64,000 nucleotides of DNA. It comes from Nocardioides sp. JS614. Lineage in GTDB: Bacteria; Actinomycetota; Actinomycetes; Propionibacteriales; Nocardioidaceae. The notes beneath the pieces were generated by a model. That model saw only the letters and a program-made list of their open reading frames with translations, searched no databases and had not been told where the DNA came from. The stretch covers positions 2,356,001-2,420,000 of the forward strand of contig NC_008699.1 in NCBI RefSeq assembly GCF_000015265.1, given 5' to 3'. This document shows positions 1-9,055 of this stretch, one piece after another. The position numbers and the translations under genes were made by a program. Position 1 is the first letter of the stretch; every line of letters begins with the position of its first letter.

Positions 1-41
1 CGTGCCTGCCTCCGCTAGACCGCGGCTCAGCGGGCCCCGGC

Positions 42-2012
42 TCACGTGGCCCCGGCTTCCGCTGGCGCGGGAGCGACGGGCGGCTGTTCCGGCGGCGGGG
101 GAGGAAGCGGTCGGACGCGGCCGGCACGTACGCCGTTGCCGATCACGAAGATCTCCGCTAGCTCGTGGACCAGGACCACTTCGGCGAGTCCGAGCACGCC
201 GAGGGCGGCCAGCGGGATCAGGATGGCGATCAGCACGAGGGAAAGTCCGACGTTCTGCAGCATGATCGACCGTGCGCGGCGGGCGTGGGTCAGGGTGTGC
301 GGCAGGTGGCGCAGGTCTTCGCCCATGAGGGCGACGTCGGCGGTCTCGATGGCCACGTCGCTGCCCATGGCGCCCATCGCGATGCCGACGTCGGCGGTGG
401 CCAGCGCGGGGGCGTCGTTGACGCCGTCGCCGACCATCGCGGTCGGCCGGTCCTCGCGGAGCCGGGCGATGATGGCCGACTTGTCCTCGGGCCGAAGCTC
501 GGCGTGCACGTCGGTGATGCCGGCCTGGGCGGCCAGGGCGGCGGCGGTGCGCTCATTGTCGCCGGTGAGCATGGCGACCTGGTAGCCGCCAGCGCGGAGC
601 CGTGCGACCACCTCGGCGGCCTCTGGTCGCAGGTCGTCGCGGACCGCGACGGCGCCGATCAGATCTCCGTCGTACTCGACCAGCACCGCGGTGGCGCCCG
701 CCTCCTGCATGGCGGTCACGGGTGCGGCGAGCTCGCCGGCGGGGATCCACCCGGGTCGGCCCAGTCGGGCCAGCCGGCCGCCGACGGTTCCGGTCAGACC
801 GGCGCCGGTCACCGCCTCGACGTCCTCAGCGTCCCGGTGGTCGGGGACGTCGGCCAGGATCGCGCGGGCCAGGGGGTGCTCGCTGCGGGACTCCAGGGCG
901 GCCGCGATATCGAGGACCTGCTCTCGGGTCTGGCCGGGGGCGGTGGCGACCTCGACCACAGACGGTTGGTTGCGGGTCAGGGTGCCGGTCTTGTCCAGGG
1001 CGACGGCACGGATCCGGCCCAAGGCCTCGAGGGCGGCGCCGCCCTTGACCAGGGCGCCGATCCGGCTGGCGGCGCCGATGGCGGCGACCACGGTGACCGG
1101 CACGGAGATCGCCAGTGCACACGGGGAGGCGGCGACCAGGACCACCAGGGCGCGTTCGATCCAGGTCGCGGGATCGCCAAGCAGGCTGCCGGCGACTGCG
1201 ATGATGGCAGCGAGGATCATGATGCCCGGCACCAGTGGTTTGGCGATGCGGTCGGCGAGCCGCTGGGCGTTGCCCTTGCGGGACTGCTCGGCCTCGACGA
1301 TGTTGACGATCCTGGCCAGGGAGTTGTCCTCGGCGGTGGTGGTGACCTCGACTTCGAGGACGCCGGTGCCGTTGATCGAGCCGGCGTACACGGTGTCGCC
1401 GACGCCGGCCTCCACTGGCACTGACTCGCCGGTGAGCGCGGAGACATCCAGGGCAGTGCGGCCGGTACGGATGACGCCATCGGTGGCTACCTGCTCTCCG
1501 GGGCGAACCAGGAGCGTGTCACCTATCACCAGGTCGGCGGGGGAGACCCTGACCTGGGCGCCATCACGAAGGATGGTGGCCTCGGCCGGGACCAGCGAGA
1601 GCAGCGCGCGCAGGCCGTGGCGGGTGCGGGCTACGGCGTACTCCTCCAAGCCCTCGCTGATGGAGTAGAGAAAGGCCAGTATGGCGGCCTCGGGGACCTC
1701 GCCGAGGATCACCGCGCCCACGGCGGCGATCGTCATGAGTGTGCCCACCCCGATCTTGCCCTTGGCCAGCCGCTTCAGCGTGCCGGGCACGAACGTCCAG
1801 GCACCCAGCGCCAGTGCGACCGCGTTCAGGCCAGTGACGACGGACTCGGAGGCGTCGTTGAGGTCGGCGATAAGGCCGGCGATCAGGAAGACCCCGGCCA
1901 AGGCAGCGAAACGGAGCTCGCTGACCTCCCACAGCCGTTCGGGTTCCTGCTCCTCCAGCTCGCCGTCGTCGGTACGGGGTTCGTCGTGGCCGCAGCCGCA
2001 GGCGTCCGTCAC
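42..2012 (-). CDS. ctpG: heavy-metal P1B-type ATPase (Cd/Zn/Pb efflux)
   Basis: Membrane pump expected to use ATP to expel soft divalent metals such as cadmium, lead or zinc. Seen: the TGES actuator motif, a membrane SPCAL motif (the Ser-Pro-Cys form of the CPx metal site), the phosphorylation motif DKTGTLT, a SEHPLA motif and a GDGVNDAP hinge. There is no full N-terminal heavy-metal domain, only a short CGCGH stretch. The GTG at 2012 is chosen because an upstream in-frame extension translates remnants of the preceding ArsR gene. From there the protein is 656 residues, normal for the family. It overlaps the end of a broken cmtR copy and lies downstream of the intact cmtR, the same arrangement as the mycobacterial cmtR-ctpG locus, so metal-released CmtR probably controls it. 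The exact metal is inferred from the regulator. Confidence 0.93.
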   Translation of the reverse strand: MTDACGCGHDEPRTDDGELEEQEPERLWEVSELRFAALAGVFLIAGLIADLNDASESVVTGLNAVALALGAWTFVPGTLKRLAKGKIGVGTLMTIAAVGAVILGEVPEAAILAFLYSISEGLEEYAVARTRHGLRALLSLVPAEATILRDGAQVRVSPADLVIGDTLLVRPGEQVATDGVIRTGRTALDVSALTGESVPVEAGVGDTVYAGSINGTGVLEVEVTTTAEDNSLARIVNIVEAEQSRKGNAQRLADRIAKPLVPGIMILAAIIAVAGSLLGDPATWIERALVVLVAASPCALAISVPVTVVAAIGAASRIGALVKGGAALEALGRIRAVALDKTGTLTRNQPSVVEVATAPGQTREQVLDIAAALESRSEHPLARAILADVPDHRDAEDVEAVTGAGLTGTVGGRLARLGRPGWIPAGELAAPVTAMQEAGATAVLVEYDGDLIGAVAVRDDLRPEAAEVVARLRAGGYQVAMLTGDNERTAAALAAQAGITDVHAELRPEDKSAIIARLREDRPTAMVGDGVNDAPALATADVGIAMGAMGSDVAIETADVALMGEDLRHLPHTLTHARRARSIMLQNVGLSLVLIAILIPLAALGVLGLAEVVLVHELAEIFVIGNGVRAGRVRPLPPPPPEQPPVAPAPAEAGAT

Positions 2013-2272
2013 GGTTCCACTTCCTCTGTAGTGCTGGTGGGCGTGGTCTCGGTGTCTGTGTCGGTGTGGATGTCGTCTGGACCGTAGGTGGGGCAGAGCT
2101 CGACGGCCTCGCCGGTCAGGGCGAGCAGCAGCTCGGCCGTGCAGAGCAGGTCGATCAGCTCGGTGTGAGGCGATGGAGTAGTACATCTGCCGGCCCCAGG
2201 ACGACCCACGATCAGGCCGCGGTCCCGCCGGCAGGCCAGGGTCCCGGACACTCCTCCCTGCGACGGCCCCAG
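2009..2272 (-). pseudogene. decayed second cmtR/ArsR copy
   Basis: Fragments of a CmtR-type ArsR repressor can be read only by changing frame. One frame gives an HTH-like segment ending CRRDRGLIVGRP, a second gives GRQMYYSIAS, and the first resumes with ELIDLLCTAELLLALTGEA and CPTYG. In the intact neighbour these three pieces are continuous. The dimerisation helix and the start of the HTH are missing or unrecognisable. The copy lies between intact cmtR and the ATPase, overlapping both by a few bases. It is most likely a tandem duplicate that lost function through at least two frameshifts and N-terminal loss. An artificial shift from sequencing error is possible but would not explain the missing N-terminus. 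Confidence 0.75.
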
Positions 2273-2319
2273 GTCTTTGGTCGCGCCGACCACTCGGGGC
2301 TCGATGGCGATCACCGCAC

Positions 2320-2712
2320 TCACCGTGCGCCGTCCTCGCCGGTCGCCCCGCTCAGGTCACCGCTTAGGCCACCGCTCGGGTCGCCGTAGTTCGGACACAG
2401 GGCCACCGACTGCCCGGTCGCTGCCAACAGGGTCTCGGCAGAGGCGAGCAGGCCCATCAACTCGGGGCGGCTCAGCGAGTAGAACGATTGCCGGCCCACC
2501 GCCCGATACTCGACGAGGCCGCATTCGCGCAGGCACCCCAGGTGTGCCGACACCGTGGACTGGGCCAAACCCAGACGGCGTTCCAAGTCCACGACCCGCG
2601 CCTCTCCCGATACGAGCTGCCGCACGATCGCCAGCCGCACTGGGTCGGCCAGCCCGCGGAACAGCGCGGTCGCCGGGGCCAGCGTCTCCCGCTCCTCTTG
2701 CATCATCGCCAT
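2320..2712 (-). CDS. cmtR: ArsR/SmtB-family Cd/Pb-sensing repressor CmtR
   Basis: Winged-helix repressor of 130 residues that should leave DNA when it binds cadmium or lead. The HTH runs around residues 40-66 (VDLERRLGLAQSTVSAHLGC). Cys60 and Cys64 lie in the recognition helix (CLREC), and Cys106 follows near the C-terminus (VALCPNYG). This Cys triad spacing matches the metal site of Mycobacterium tuberculosis CmtR, which is the reason for the name. It is the first gene of a leftward unit leading through the decayed copy to the P-type ATPase, and probably represses its own promoter in the stretch above 2712. The Gly/Ser/Asp-rich tail is longer than usual. Starts one or two codons further in (MM) are possible. 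Confidence 0.92.
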   Translation of the reverse strand: MAMMQEERETLAPATALFRGLADPVRLAIVRQLVSGEARVVDLERRLGLAQSTVSAHLGCLRECGLVEYRAVGRQSFYSLSRPELMGLLASAETLLAATGQSVALCPNYGDPSGGLSGDLSGATGEDGAR

Positions 2713-2810
2713 ATCTGGATGATAACTTGCGAGCTAGATAGATCGTCAAAACCGGATGCCACCTGGCTCTGGCGCTGACTCCTAGGGGTCCCGACGAGAG
2801 GGTGTGCGCG

Positions 2811-3422
2811 ATGTTGATGAACCGGACCGAGACGTTGATGGTCGACAACCCGGCCCGCCGGGCGCTTCAACGCTGGTACGAGGCGCCCACCCTGAGGCGG
2901 CTCGGCGGCCCGCTGCCGGCCGGCTCCCGGGTGCTGGAGATCGGCTGCGGGCCCGGCTATGGCACGTCACTGATCATCGACTACTTCGGCGCCGGGCACG
3001 TCGACGCGGTGGACCTCGACCCGCGGATGATCGGCAAGGCCCGGCGGCGCCTGCGCCACCACAGCGACCGGGTGCGGCTGGCAGTCGGCGATGCCACCGA
3101 CTTGCATGCCGCACTGGGTGTGGGCGAGGAGGCGTACGACGCCGCGTTCGACTTCGCGATCGTCCACCACATCGAGGACTGGCGCGCGGCGCTGGCCGAG
3201 ATCACCCGGGTGTTGCGCCCGGGCGGGGTCTTCTACTTCGAGGAGGTCACCGCCCACGCCTTGGCCCGACCCAGCTACCGGGCCCTGTTCGACCACCCCG
3301 AGCGCGACCGATTCACCGCCGAGGAGTTCCTCTACGAATTGCCCCGCCACGGCCTGCGGCCCCTCGGCACGGTCATCAGAATCCGCGGCGACTACCTGCC
3401 CGGCGACGCCCGGCGCAGCTGA
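2811..3422 (+). CDS. class I SAM-dependent methyltransferase
   Basis: Cytoplasmic methyltransferase of about 203 residues, substrate unknown. Seen: SAM-binding motif I (VLEIGCGPG), an acidic motif II (VDAVDLDP), then a DFAIVHHIEDW segment and a post-motif LRPGGVFYFEE, the usual order of a Rossmann-fold methyltransferase_11 domain. ATG 2811 is preferred over GTG 2802 because GAGAGGG at 2796-2802 would then sit eight bases upstream. The gene starts a rightward unit with an ABC exporter 65 bases on, so it may modify a compound or target connected with that exporter, but that is a context guess. It is divergent from cmtR, so the region 2713-2810 holds both promoters. Confidence 0.88.
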   Translation: MLMNRTETLMVDNPARRALQRWYEAPTLRRLGGPLPAGSRVLEIGCGPGYGTSLIIDYFGAGHVDAVDLDPRMIGKARRRLRHHSDRVRLAVGDATDLHAALGVGEEAYDAAFDFAIVHHIEDWRAALAEITRVLRPGGVFYFEEVTAHALARPSYRALFDHPERDRFTAEEFLYELPRHGLRPLGTVIRIRGDYLPGDARRS

Positions 3423-3487
3423 GCGGCTCGGTCCCTCGGCGTGTGCACGCCGAGCCGCCGAGCAGCCCGTTGAAGGGAGAAGCGCAG

Positions 3488-4426
3488 ATGACATCTACAA
3501 CCACGGCTGAAGCCATCACGGTGGCCGGCCTGCGCAAGAGCTTCGGCCCGACCCGGGCTCTGGATGGCCTGGACCTGGCCGTCGGCGCGGGTGAGGTGCA
3601 CGGCTTCCTCGGCCTCAACGGGGCCGGGAAGACCACCACGATCCGGATCCTGCTCGGCCTGATGCGCGCCGACGCAGGCACGACGCGACTGCTCGGGGGC
3701 GACCCCTGGGGGGACGCCACCCGGCTGCACCGCCGGATCGCCTACGTGCCCGGCGATGTCGCGTTGTGGCCCGGCCTGACCGGCGGTGAGGTGATCGACC
3801 TGCTCGGCCGGATGCGCGGCGGCCTGGACGGGAAACGCCGCGACGAACTGCTCGAGCGGTTCGACCTCGACCCCCGCAAGAGGGGCCGCGCCTACTCCAA
3901 GGGCAACCGGCAGAAGGTCCCCTTGGTCGCCGCGCTGGCCTCCGACGCCGAACTGCTGCTCCTCGACGAGCCCACCTCCGGACTGGACCCGTTGATGGAG
4001 GAGACCTTCCGTCAGGTCATCGCAGAGGACCGTCACCGGCTCGGCCGGACGGTGCTGCTGTCGAGCCACATTCTGGCCGAGGTCGAGGTGCTGTGTGACC
4101 GGGTCACCATCATCCGTGACGGCCGGGCCGTGGAATCCGGCACTCTCACCGAGCTTCGCCATCTGACCCGCACCTCGGTCACCGCCGAAGTGACCGGCCC
4201 GGCGCAGGACTTGGGCACCCTCGCCGGTGTCCACGACCTGCACATCGACGGCACCCGGGTCCGGTTCGGGGTCGACGGCGCCGGGCTCCCGGACGTGTTG
4301 AGCTTCCTCGGATCCGCGGGGGTCCGCTACATCGTGTGCCGGCCGCCCAGCCTGGAGGAGCTGTTCCTGCGCCACTACGAAACCCAGCCCGCCACCACAG
4401 CGTCCGGGCCCGGCGGCACCAGATGA
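3488..4426 (+). CDS. ABC transporter ATP-binding protein
   Basis: ATPase of a drug- or lipid-type ABC exporter, 312 residues. Seen in order: Walker A (GLNGAGKTTT), Q-loop region, a signature that reads YSKGNRQK rather than LSGGQ, Walker B with LLLDEPTSGLDPL, and the switch His in LSSHILAEVE. A C-terminal extension of about 80 residues resembles that of exporters linked with polyketide-type permeases. The start at 3488 is set by GAAGGGAGAAG just upstream; a longer open frame back to 2804 is the shadow of the methyltransferase. The stop overlaps the permease start (ATGA), so the two are translationally coupled. The substrate cannot be told from sequence. Confidence 0.92.
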   Translation: MTSTTTAEAITVAGLRKSFGPTRALDGLDLAVGAGEVHGFLGLNGAGKTTTIRILLGLMRADAGTTRLLGGDPWGDATRLHRRIAYVPGDVALWPGLTGGEVIDLLGRMRGGLDGKRRDELLERFDLDPRKRGRAYSKGNRQKVPLVAALASDAELLLLDEPTSGLDPLMEETFRQVIAEDRHRLGRTVLLSSHILAEVEVLCDRVTIIRDGRAVESGTLTELRHLTRTSVTAEVTGPAQDLGTLAGVHDLHIDGTRVRFGVDGAGLPDVLSFLGSAGVRYIVCRPPSLEELFLRHYETQPATTASGPGGTR

Positions 4427-6009
4427 ACGCCCCGGCCGATTCCCTGGTCGGTACCGGCTCCCTGGTCCGGCTGATCCTGCGCCGGGACCGCTGGCTCTTG
4501 GCGCTGGGGATCCTGCTCCTGGCCGGCTACCCGATCCTGGGGGTCGAGAACGCGTCCGCCGGTTTCGTGGAGTTGGCCGAGAGTCCGGGGATGCTGATGC
4601 TGCACGGGCCGCTGTACGGCACCACCCGTGGGGCGCTGGCCACCTGGTCCTCGGTCGATTTCCTGTGGGCGTACGGGCTGGTCAGTCTGCTGATGGTCAT
4701 CAGGCACACCCGGGCCGATGAGGAGGCCGGTCGACGTGAGCTGCTCGGTGCCACCGTGGCTGGTCGGCATTCCGGGTTGGCGGCGGCGCTCGCCGTGACC
4801 TTGGCCGGCAACCTGGTGTTGGCGCTGGTCACCGCGGCCGGGGAGATCGCCCAGGGCCTGCCTGTTACCGGCGCGATCGCGTTTGGGCTGATGCTGGCCG
4901 CCGTTGGGTGGACGTTCGCCGCCCTCGGTGCGCTGGTGGCCCAGCTCACCCAGACCGCCGCGGCGGCCCGGGGCATCGGGGTGGCCGTGCTCGGTATGAC
5001 GTTCTTGCTCCGCGCCGCCGGCGACGTCGGCGGCGCGGGCGGCAGCCGGTCCTGGCTGTCGTGGCTCTCCCCGCTCGGCCTGGCGAACGAGATCCGGCCC
5101 TTCGCCGGAGAACGATGGTGGATCCTCGCCCTCTTTGCCGTCATGGTCGCCGCGCTCACCTCCGCGGCTGTCGTGCTGTCGGCGCGACGTGACGTCGGCG
5201 CCGGGCTGGTCCGCCCCGGGCTGGGCCCGGCCCGGGCGACCCCGTGGCTGCGCGGCCCGGTCGCCCTGGCCTGGCGGCTCCAGAGGGGACCGATGCTCGG
5301 CTGGGTGGTGGGATTGGTCGTGCTCGCCGGGGTGTTCGCCGGCACCGCCGAGAGCGCGGGCGAGTTCTTCGATGACAGCGAGCAGCTCAAGGACATGTTC
5401 GAACGGATCGGGGGCCGGGCCGGGGCCAGCGACGTGTTCCTTGCCGCCATTTTCGGCATCCTGGGCCTCATCGCCGCCGGCTACGCAGTACAAGCCGCGC
5501 TGTGGCTCCGGACCGAGGAAGAACAACTCCGCGCCGAGCCGGTGCTCGCCACCGCGACCGCGCGTCTCCGCTGGGTCGCCAGCCATCTGGCCTTCTCGCT
5601 GCTCGGCCCGGCAGTGGCACTGGCGGCGGCCGGCCTGGTCGCGGGGCTGGTATACGGCGTCAGCGTCGGCGACCTCGGACGGCAGGTCCCCCGGATGCTG
5701 GGTGCGGCCACGGTGCAACTGATCGGCGTCTGGGTCCTCACCGGAATCGTGGTCGCACTGTTCGGGTTGCTACCCCGGCTCGCGCCGGCAGCCTGGGTCG
5801 CTTGGGTCGCCTTCCTCATCTTGATGATGATCGGCGCGGTCTTTCAGGTCAGCCAGACCCTGCTCGACCTCTCCCCGTTCACCCACCTGCCCAAGCTGCC
5901 TGGCGGACACCTCGACAGGACCACGCTCGCCTGGCTCCTTGGCATCGCTGCGGGACTCACCCTCGCCGGACTGACCGGCGTCCGACACCGCGACATCGGC
6001 CGCACCTAG
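4423..6009 (+). CDS. ABC exporter permease, 12-TM polyketide-type
   Basis: Large integral membrane permease of 528 residues with two similar halves, each with about six hydrophobic segments separated by a loop after residue 270. The segments LVRLILRRDRWLLALGI near the start and ALAWRLQRGPMLGWVVG in the middle mark the two repeats. This layout is typical of actinobacterial permeases annotated as exporters of polyketide antibiotics. It partners the ATPase whose stop it overlaps by four bases. Together with the methyltransferase these may form a small efflux or resistance cassette next to the metal genes. No substrate-binding protein is present, as expected for an exporter. Confidence 0.88.
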   Translation: MNAPADSLVGTGSLVRLILRRDRWLLALGILLLAGYPILGVENASAGFVELAESPGMLMLHGPLYGTTRGALATWSSVDFLWAYGLVSLLMVIRHTRADEEAGRRELLGATVAGRHSGLAAALAVTLAGNLVLALVTAAGEIAQGLPVTGAIAFGLMLAAVGWTFAALGALVAQLTQTAAAARGIGVAVLGMTFLLRAAGDVGGAGGSRSWLSWLSPLGLANEIRPFAGERWWILALFAVMVAALTSAAVVLSARRDVGAGLVRPGLGPARATPWLRGPVALAWRLQRGPMLGWVVGLVVLAGVFAGTAESAGEFFDDSEQLKDMFERIGGRAGASDVFLAAIFGILGLIAAGYAVQAALWLRTEEEQLRAEPVLATATARLRWVASHLAFSLLGPAVALAAAGLVAGLVYGVSVGDLGRQVPRMLGAATVQLIGVWVLTGIVVALFGLLPRLAPAAWVAWVAFLILMMIGAVFQVSQTLLDLSPFTHLPKLPGGHLDRTTLAWLLGIAAGLTLAGLTGVRHRDIGRT

Positions 6010-6132
6010 CCACAGGTCAGCGCGCGCCCGGGGACCTCCGACCCTCGGTCGTGGGCAGATCTGCCCTACCGGTGATGCCGTGTGGGCAAAACCGTGGAGT
6101 CTGAGAAGCGCCCCGGAACTCAGGAGACTCCC

Positions 6133-6858
6133 ATGCGACGGCTGCCTGCACTGGTCGTGACCCTGGTCGTGGTCGCAGTAGTGACCACCATGGCCGCTGT
6201 CGGCGCGATTGCATGGGCTATCCAAGGCAACGACTCGCAGGGGCGGATGGGGCCCGGGATGATGGCTAGCGGCTCCAGCAGTACACCTGGTTGGTGGGAC
6301 GACTCCTGGGGCTCGATGATGGGAATGATGAGCTCGGCCGGCGTGGCCAGCGAGCCCGAGTACCTGGCCGAGATGGTCGCCCACCACCAGGAGGCGGTCA
6401 CCGCCGCAGGCGAACTCGCCCGCTCAGACCGGGCCGAGATGCGGGCCTTCGGCGAGTCGATCGTGAAGACCCAGTCCGCGCAGATCCAGCAGATGCGGTC
6501 CTGGCTCAAGGACTGGTACCCGGAGCAGTCCACCGGGCTCGACTATCGGCCGATGATGCGCGACCTGTCCGAACTCTCCGGCGACCAGCTCGACCAGGCG
6601 TTCTTGCAAGACATGATCGGCCACCACATGGCCGCGGTGATGATGTCCCAGCAATTGCTCTGGCGCGGCACTGACCATGGCGAGGTGGCAGAGCTGGCCC
6701 GAACCATCCGAGATGACCAACACACCGAGATCGTCCAGATGCAGCGCTGGCTCGCGCAGTGGTTTGACACCGACTGGCGCGGCGGCATGGGCTGCGGCAC
6801 CTGGTCTGATCAGGGCTGGGGCATGGGCCCGGGGATGATGTGGGGATCTGGGCGCTGA
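6133..6858 (+). CDS. DUF305 exported protein, Met/His-rich
   Basis: Secreted or membrane-anchored DUF305 protein of 241 residues. An N-terminal hydrophobic helix (VVTLVVVAVVTTMAAVGAIAW) is followed by a Met/Gly-rich stretch, then the two ferritin-like repeats characteristic of DUF305, each carrying a paired-His motif (MVAHHQEAV and MIGHHMAAVMM). Gly/Met-rich tails near both ends (GMGPGMMWG) look able to bind copper or silver. DUF305 genes often sit in copper resistance loci, so a periplasmic metal-handling role is likely but not shown. ATG 6133 is selected because CAGGAGAC lies just upstream; the 17 extra codons of the open frame would spoil the signal sequence. Confidence 0.88.
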   Translation: MRRLPALVVTLVVVAVVTTMAAVGAIAWAIQGNDSQGRMGPGMMASGSSSTPGWWDDSWGSMMGMMSSAGVASEPEYLAEMVAHHQEAVTAAGELARSDRAEMRAFGESIVKTQSAQIQQMRSWLKDWYPEQSTGLDYRPMMRDLSELSGDQLDQAFLQDMIGHHMAAVMMSQQLLWRGTDHGEVAELARTIRDDQHTEIVQMQRWLAQWFDTDWRGGMGCGTWSDQGWGMGPGMMWGSGR

Positions 6859-7220
6859 GGCGGCACCAGATGGTGGAGTCTATGCTTCGCAGCGGTGTGA
6901 GCCGGAGCTGTCGAAGCGCTTGCATCCGGTACACCTAGGTACGGTCTTAGAGCTATGACCGGGGGCACCCTGGACGGGTAACTGCTCGGCGATCGCGTAT
7001 CGCCACTACCAGGAAGGGCTTTGTGGCCCGACGGCCCACATCGTCGTACGACGTGTCCGTCGCGGCCTACGCCAGATCATGGGCGTCGCGCCCTGCGGTC
7101 AGGCGCAACCGCTCAACGTGGCCGAGATCGGCCAGATCGTGTCCGCGATCGATCCCGGCCTTCCACCAGCCAGATCGACCATGCTCAACGTCCACGCCGT
7201 CGGCGGCGCCTGCTTATTCC
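6859..7220. other. intergenic stretch, no recognised gene
   Basis: Between the DUF305 gene and the leftward methyltransferase-like gene. Open frames here are short, lack convincing ribosome-binding sites and match nothing I recognise. It may be a decayed gene; a frame around 7079-7210 has a protein-like composition (LNVAEIGQIVSAID) but no start signal or known motif. Confidence 0.5.
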
Positions 7221-7721
7221 TCATGGGGAATCGACCCCCTCCACCGGGAGACGGACCGCCCGGAAGGTCCTCAGGTCGAGCCAGCGCGGCACGTTGCGAA
7301 CGTACGCCGCATAGTCCTCGCCGAACTGTGCGCGCAGGGCGTCCTCCTCGGGTGCGACCTGGAACCGGTCGATGTACGCGACGAACGCCGCGACCGGGAT
7401 AAGCGCAGCCCACTGGCCCCGCGCGGCGGCGTGAGCTGCCAGCAGTCCGGCCATGCCGACGTACATGGGGTTGCGCGTGAAGCGATTGGGCCCCCCGGTG
7501 ACGAGGGTCGTGGCCACAGCGGGGTCGAGCGGATTCACTGAGGTGTTGCTGCGCCGAAACGCCCTGACCGACGACGCGAGGAGGGCGGTCGAAGCGGCCG
7601 CCACCGCCGTTGCGGTGAGGGTCCTCGCCGTGCTTCGGGGCGTGGAGTTGGCGACGAGCACTTGGCCCAGGGCCGCGCCGACCGCGACCGCCACAGGCGG
7701 CACGCGGTTCTGCAACTGCAT
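7221..7721 (-). CDS. isoprenylcysteine/phospholipid methyltransferase-family membrane protein
   Basis: Small integral membrane protein of 166 residues from the ICMT/PEMT-like family. The diagnostic features are GPNRFTRNPMYVGM (the RNPMY element) and the C-terminal EEDALRAQFGEDYAAYVRNV helix that shapes the SAM site, with four hydrophobic segments. Members methylate small lipophilic or protein substrates, but the bacterial substrates are mostly unknown. ATG 7721 is favoured because GGGAG lies five bases upstream; ATG 7733 is an alternative. It is divergent from an ArsR gene, and in metal cassettes such proteins often sit beside CDF or ArsR genes, so the two may share a control region. Confidence 0.85.
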   Translation of the reverse strand: MQLQNRVPPVAVAVGAALGQVLVANSTPRSTARTLTATAVAAASTALLASSVRAFRRSNTSVNPLDPAVATTLVTGGPNRFTRNPMYVGMAGLLAAHAAARGQWAALIPVAAFVAYIDRFQVAPEEDALRAQFGEDYAAYVRNVPRWLDLRTFRAVRLPVEGVDSP

Positions 7722-7802
7722 CGCGACTCCCATCGGTTTCCGGATCTGACCAGCACAATACATCGTGTCATGAATACAGCAAGTCATGTACTATCCCGGA
7801 TC

Positions 7803-8138
7803 ATGGTCACCGCCACCGCATCCTCGCTCGATGCCCTCGCCCGATTCGGGCATGCGCTGTCCGATCCGACCCGGGCCCGCATCCTCATGCACCTGCGAGT
7901 CGCCCCTGCCTATCCGGCTGAGCTCGCCGACGACCTCGGCGTGACCCGACAGTCGATGTCGAACCACCTGGGCTGCCTGCGGGGATGTGGCCTGGTTGTC
8001 GCAGTCCCCGAGGGTCGGCGTACCCGCTACGAGCTTGCCGATGCGCGGCTCGCCCACGCGCTGGCCGACCTGCACGACATCATCCTGGTGACCGATCCCG
8101 ACGCCTGCACCGAGACTGAAGAGCAGGAATGCTGCTGA
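7803..8138 (+). CDS. ArsR-family metal-responsive repressor
   Basis: Winged-helix regulator of 111 residues. The HTH is at about residues 38-60 (AELADDLGVTRQSMSNHLGC), followed by a CLRGC motif like that of CmtR, a wing with EGRRTRYEL, and a C-terminal acidic tail ending CC. It probably binds zinc, cadmium or lead through these cysteines. Its TGA shares one base with the ATG of the downstream CDF exporter (TGATG), so repressor and pump are one operon. Starts at 7803 or 7770 are possible; 7803 leaves room for an operator. The region before it contains a repeated TCATG with an AT-rich core (7768-7786) that may be the operator. Confidence 0.9.
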   Translation: MVTATASSLDALARFGHALSDPTRARILMHLRVAPAYPAELADDLGVTRQSMSNHLGCLRGCGLVVAVPEGRRTRYELADARLAHALADLHDIILVTDPDACTETEEQECC

Positions 8139-9055
8139 TGGGACACGGACATGGACATAGTCACTCCGCGGCGGCGGGGCACGCCGGCGGCAGGTACCGG
8201 TGGCGGCTCGCGGTCACGTTCGCCATGGTTGCCACCTTCCTGGTGGTCGAGCTCGTCGTCGGGTTGTGGTCGCATTCGCTGGCCCTGATCTCCGATGCCG
8301 GCCACATGACCGCGGACGTCGTGGCGCTCGGGGCCGCGCTGGTCGCCACCCGGATCGCGACCCGCAAAGACACCAGCGGGCGGCGTACCTATGGCTCCTA
8401 CCGCGCCGAAGTGTTCGCCTCTGGACTCACCGTGCTCATCATGCTCGGCGTAGCGGTCTACGTCGTAGTCGAGGCTGTCGGTCGGATTGGTGCGGAACCC
8501 GAGGTGCAGACCGGCGCGATGCTGGTCGTCGGCGCGATCGGACTCGCCGTCAACATCGCCTCGATGCTGCTCCTGCGCGAAGGGTCCACCGAGTCCCTCA
8601 ACGTCAAGGGCGCCTACTTTGAGGTCGTCGCCGACGCAGTCGGCAGCGTCGGGGTCATCCTCGCTGGCCTGCTCGTCGCCACCACCGGCCAGACCTGGTG
8701 GGACACCGGTGTCGCCGTCGCGATCGGACTCTTCGTCGCCGTCCGCGCCATCGTCCTGGGCCGTCAGGTGCTCGCTGTGCTCGGCCAGCATGTCCCCGAC
8801 GGCATGCAGGTCGATCAGGTTGTCGCCGACCTCGAAGCACTGCCGGGAATCGAGGACGTCCACGACCTCCACGTCTGGACCCTCACCTCCGGGATGAACG
8901 TCGCCACCGCCCACCTCGTTGTCGCCCCCGACGCTGACCCCCAGCGGGTCCTGACCGACGCCCAGGCATTGCTCTCATCGAGCCACCGCATCGAACACGC
9001 CACCCTCCAGACCGAGACAGCCCCCACCCGGCAATGTCACGAGGTCACCTGGTGA
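8138..9055 (+). CDS. czcD: cation diffusion facilitator (CzcD-type Zn/Cd exporter)
   Basis: Proton-driven exporter of Zn2+/Cd2+, 305 residues. A His-rich N-terminus (GHGHGHSHS) leads into six predicted membrane helices. The tetrahedral metal site is visible as HSLALISDAGHMTAD in TM2 and FEVVADAVGS in TM5. A cytoplasmic CDF domain follows (VHDLHVWTLTSG). These motifs fit the ZnT/CzcD group. The start at ATG 8138 has AGGA nine bases upstream; ATG 8129 is possible. It is transcribed with the ArsR gene immediately before it, whose product should relieve repression when metal rises. A damaged second CDF gene starts in overlap with its stop. Confidence 0.94.
   Translation: MGHGHGHSHSAAAGHAGGRYRWRLAVTFAMVATFLVVELVVGLWSHSLALISDAGHMTADVVALGAALVATRIATRKDTSGRRTYGSYRAEVFASGLTVLIMLGVAVYVVVEAVGRIGAEPEVQTGAMLVVGAIGLAVNIASMLLLREGSTESLNVKGAYFEVVADAVGSVGVILAGLLVATTGQTWWDTGVAVAIGLFVAVRAIVLGRQVLAVLGQHVPDGMQVDQVVADLEALPGIEDVHDLHVWTLTSGMNVATAHLVVAPDADPQRVLTDAQALLSSSHRIEHATLQTETAPTRQCHEVTW

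Noticed and set aside
165..1424. 419-codon rightward open frame opposite the ATPase
   Set aside because: Antisense shadow in GC-rich DNA with Gly/Asp/His-heavy composition and no motif.
2013..2186. N-terminal extension of the P-type ATPase frame
   Set aside because: Its residues (MYYSIAS) belong to the decayed ArsR copy; the true start is GTG 2012.
7023..7541. 172-codon open frame before the methyltransferase-like gene
   Set aside because: Mostly antisense to that gene; no ribosome site or family match.
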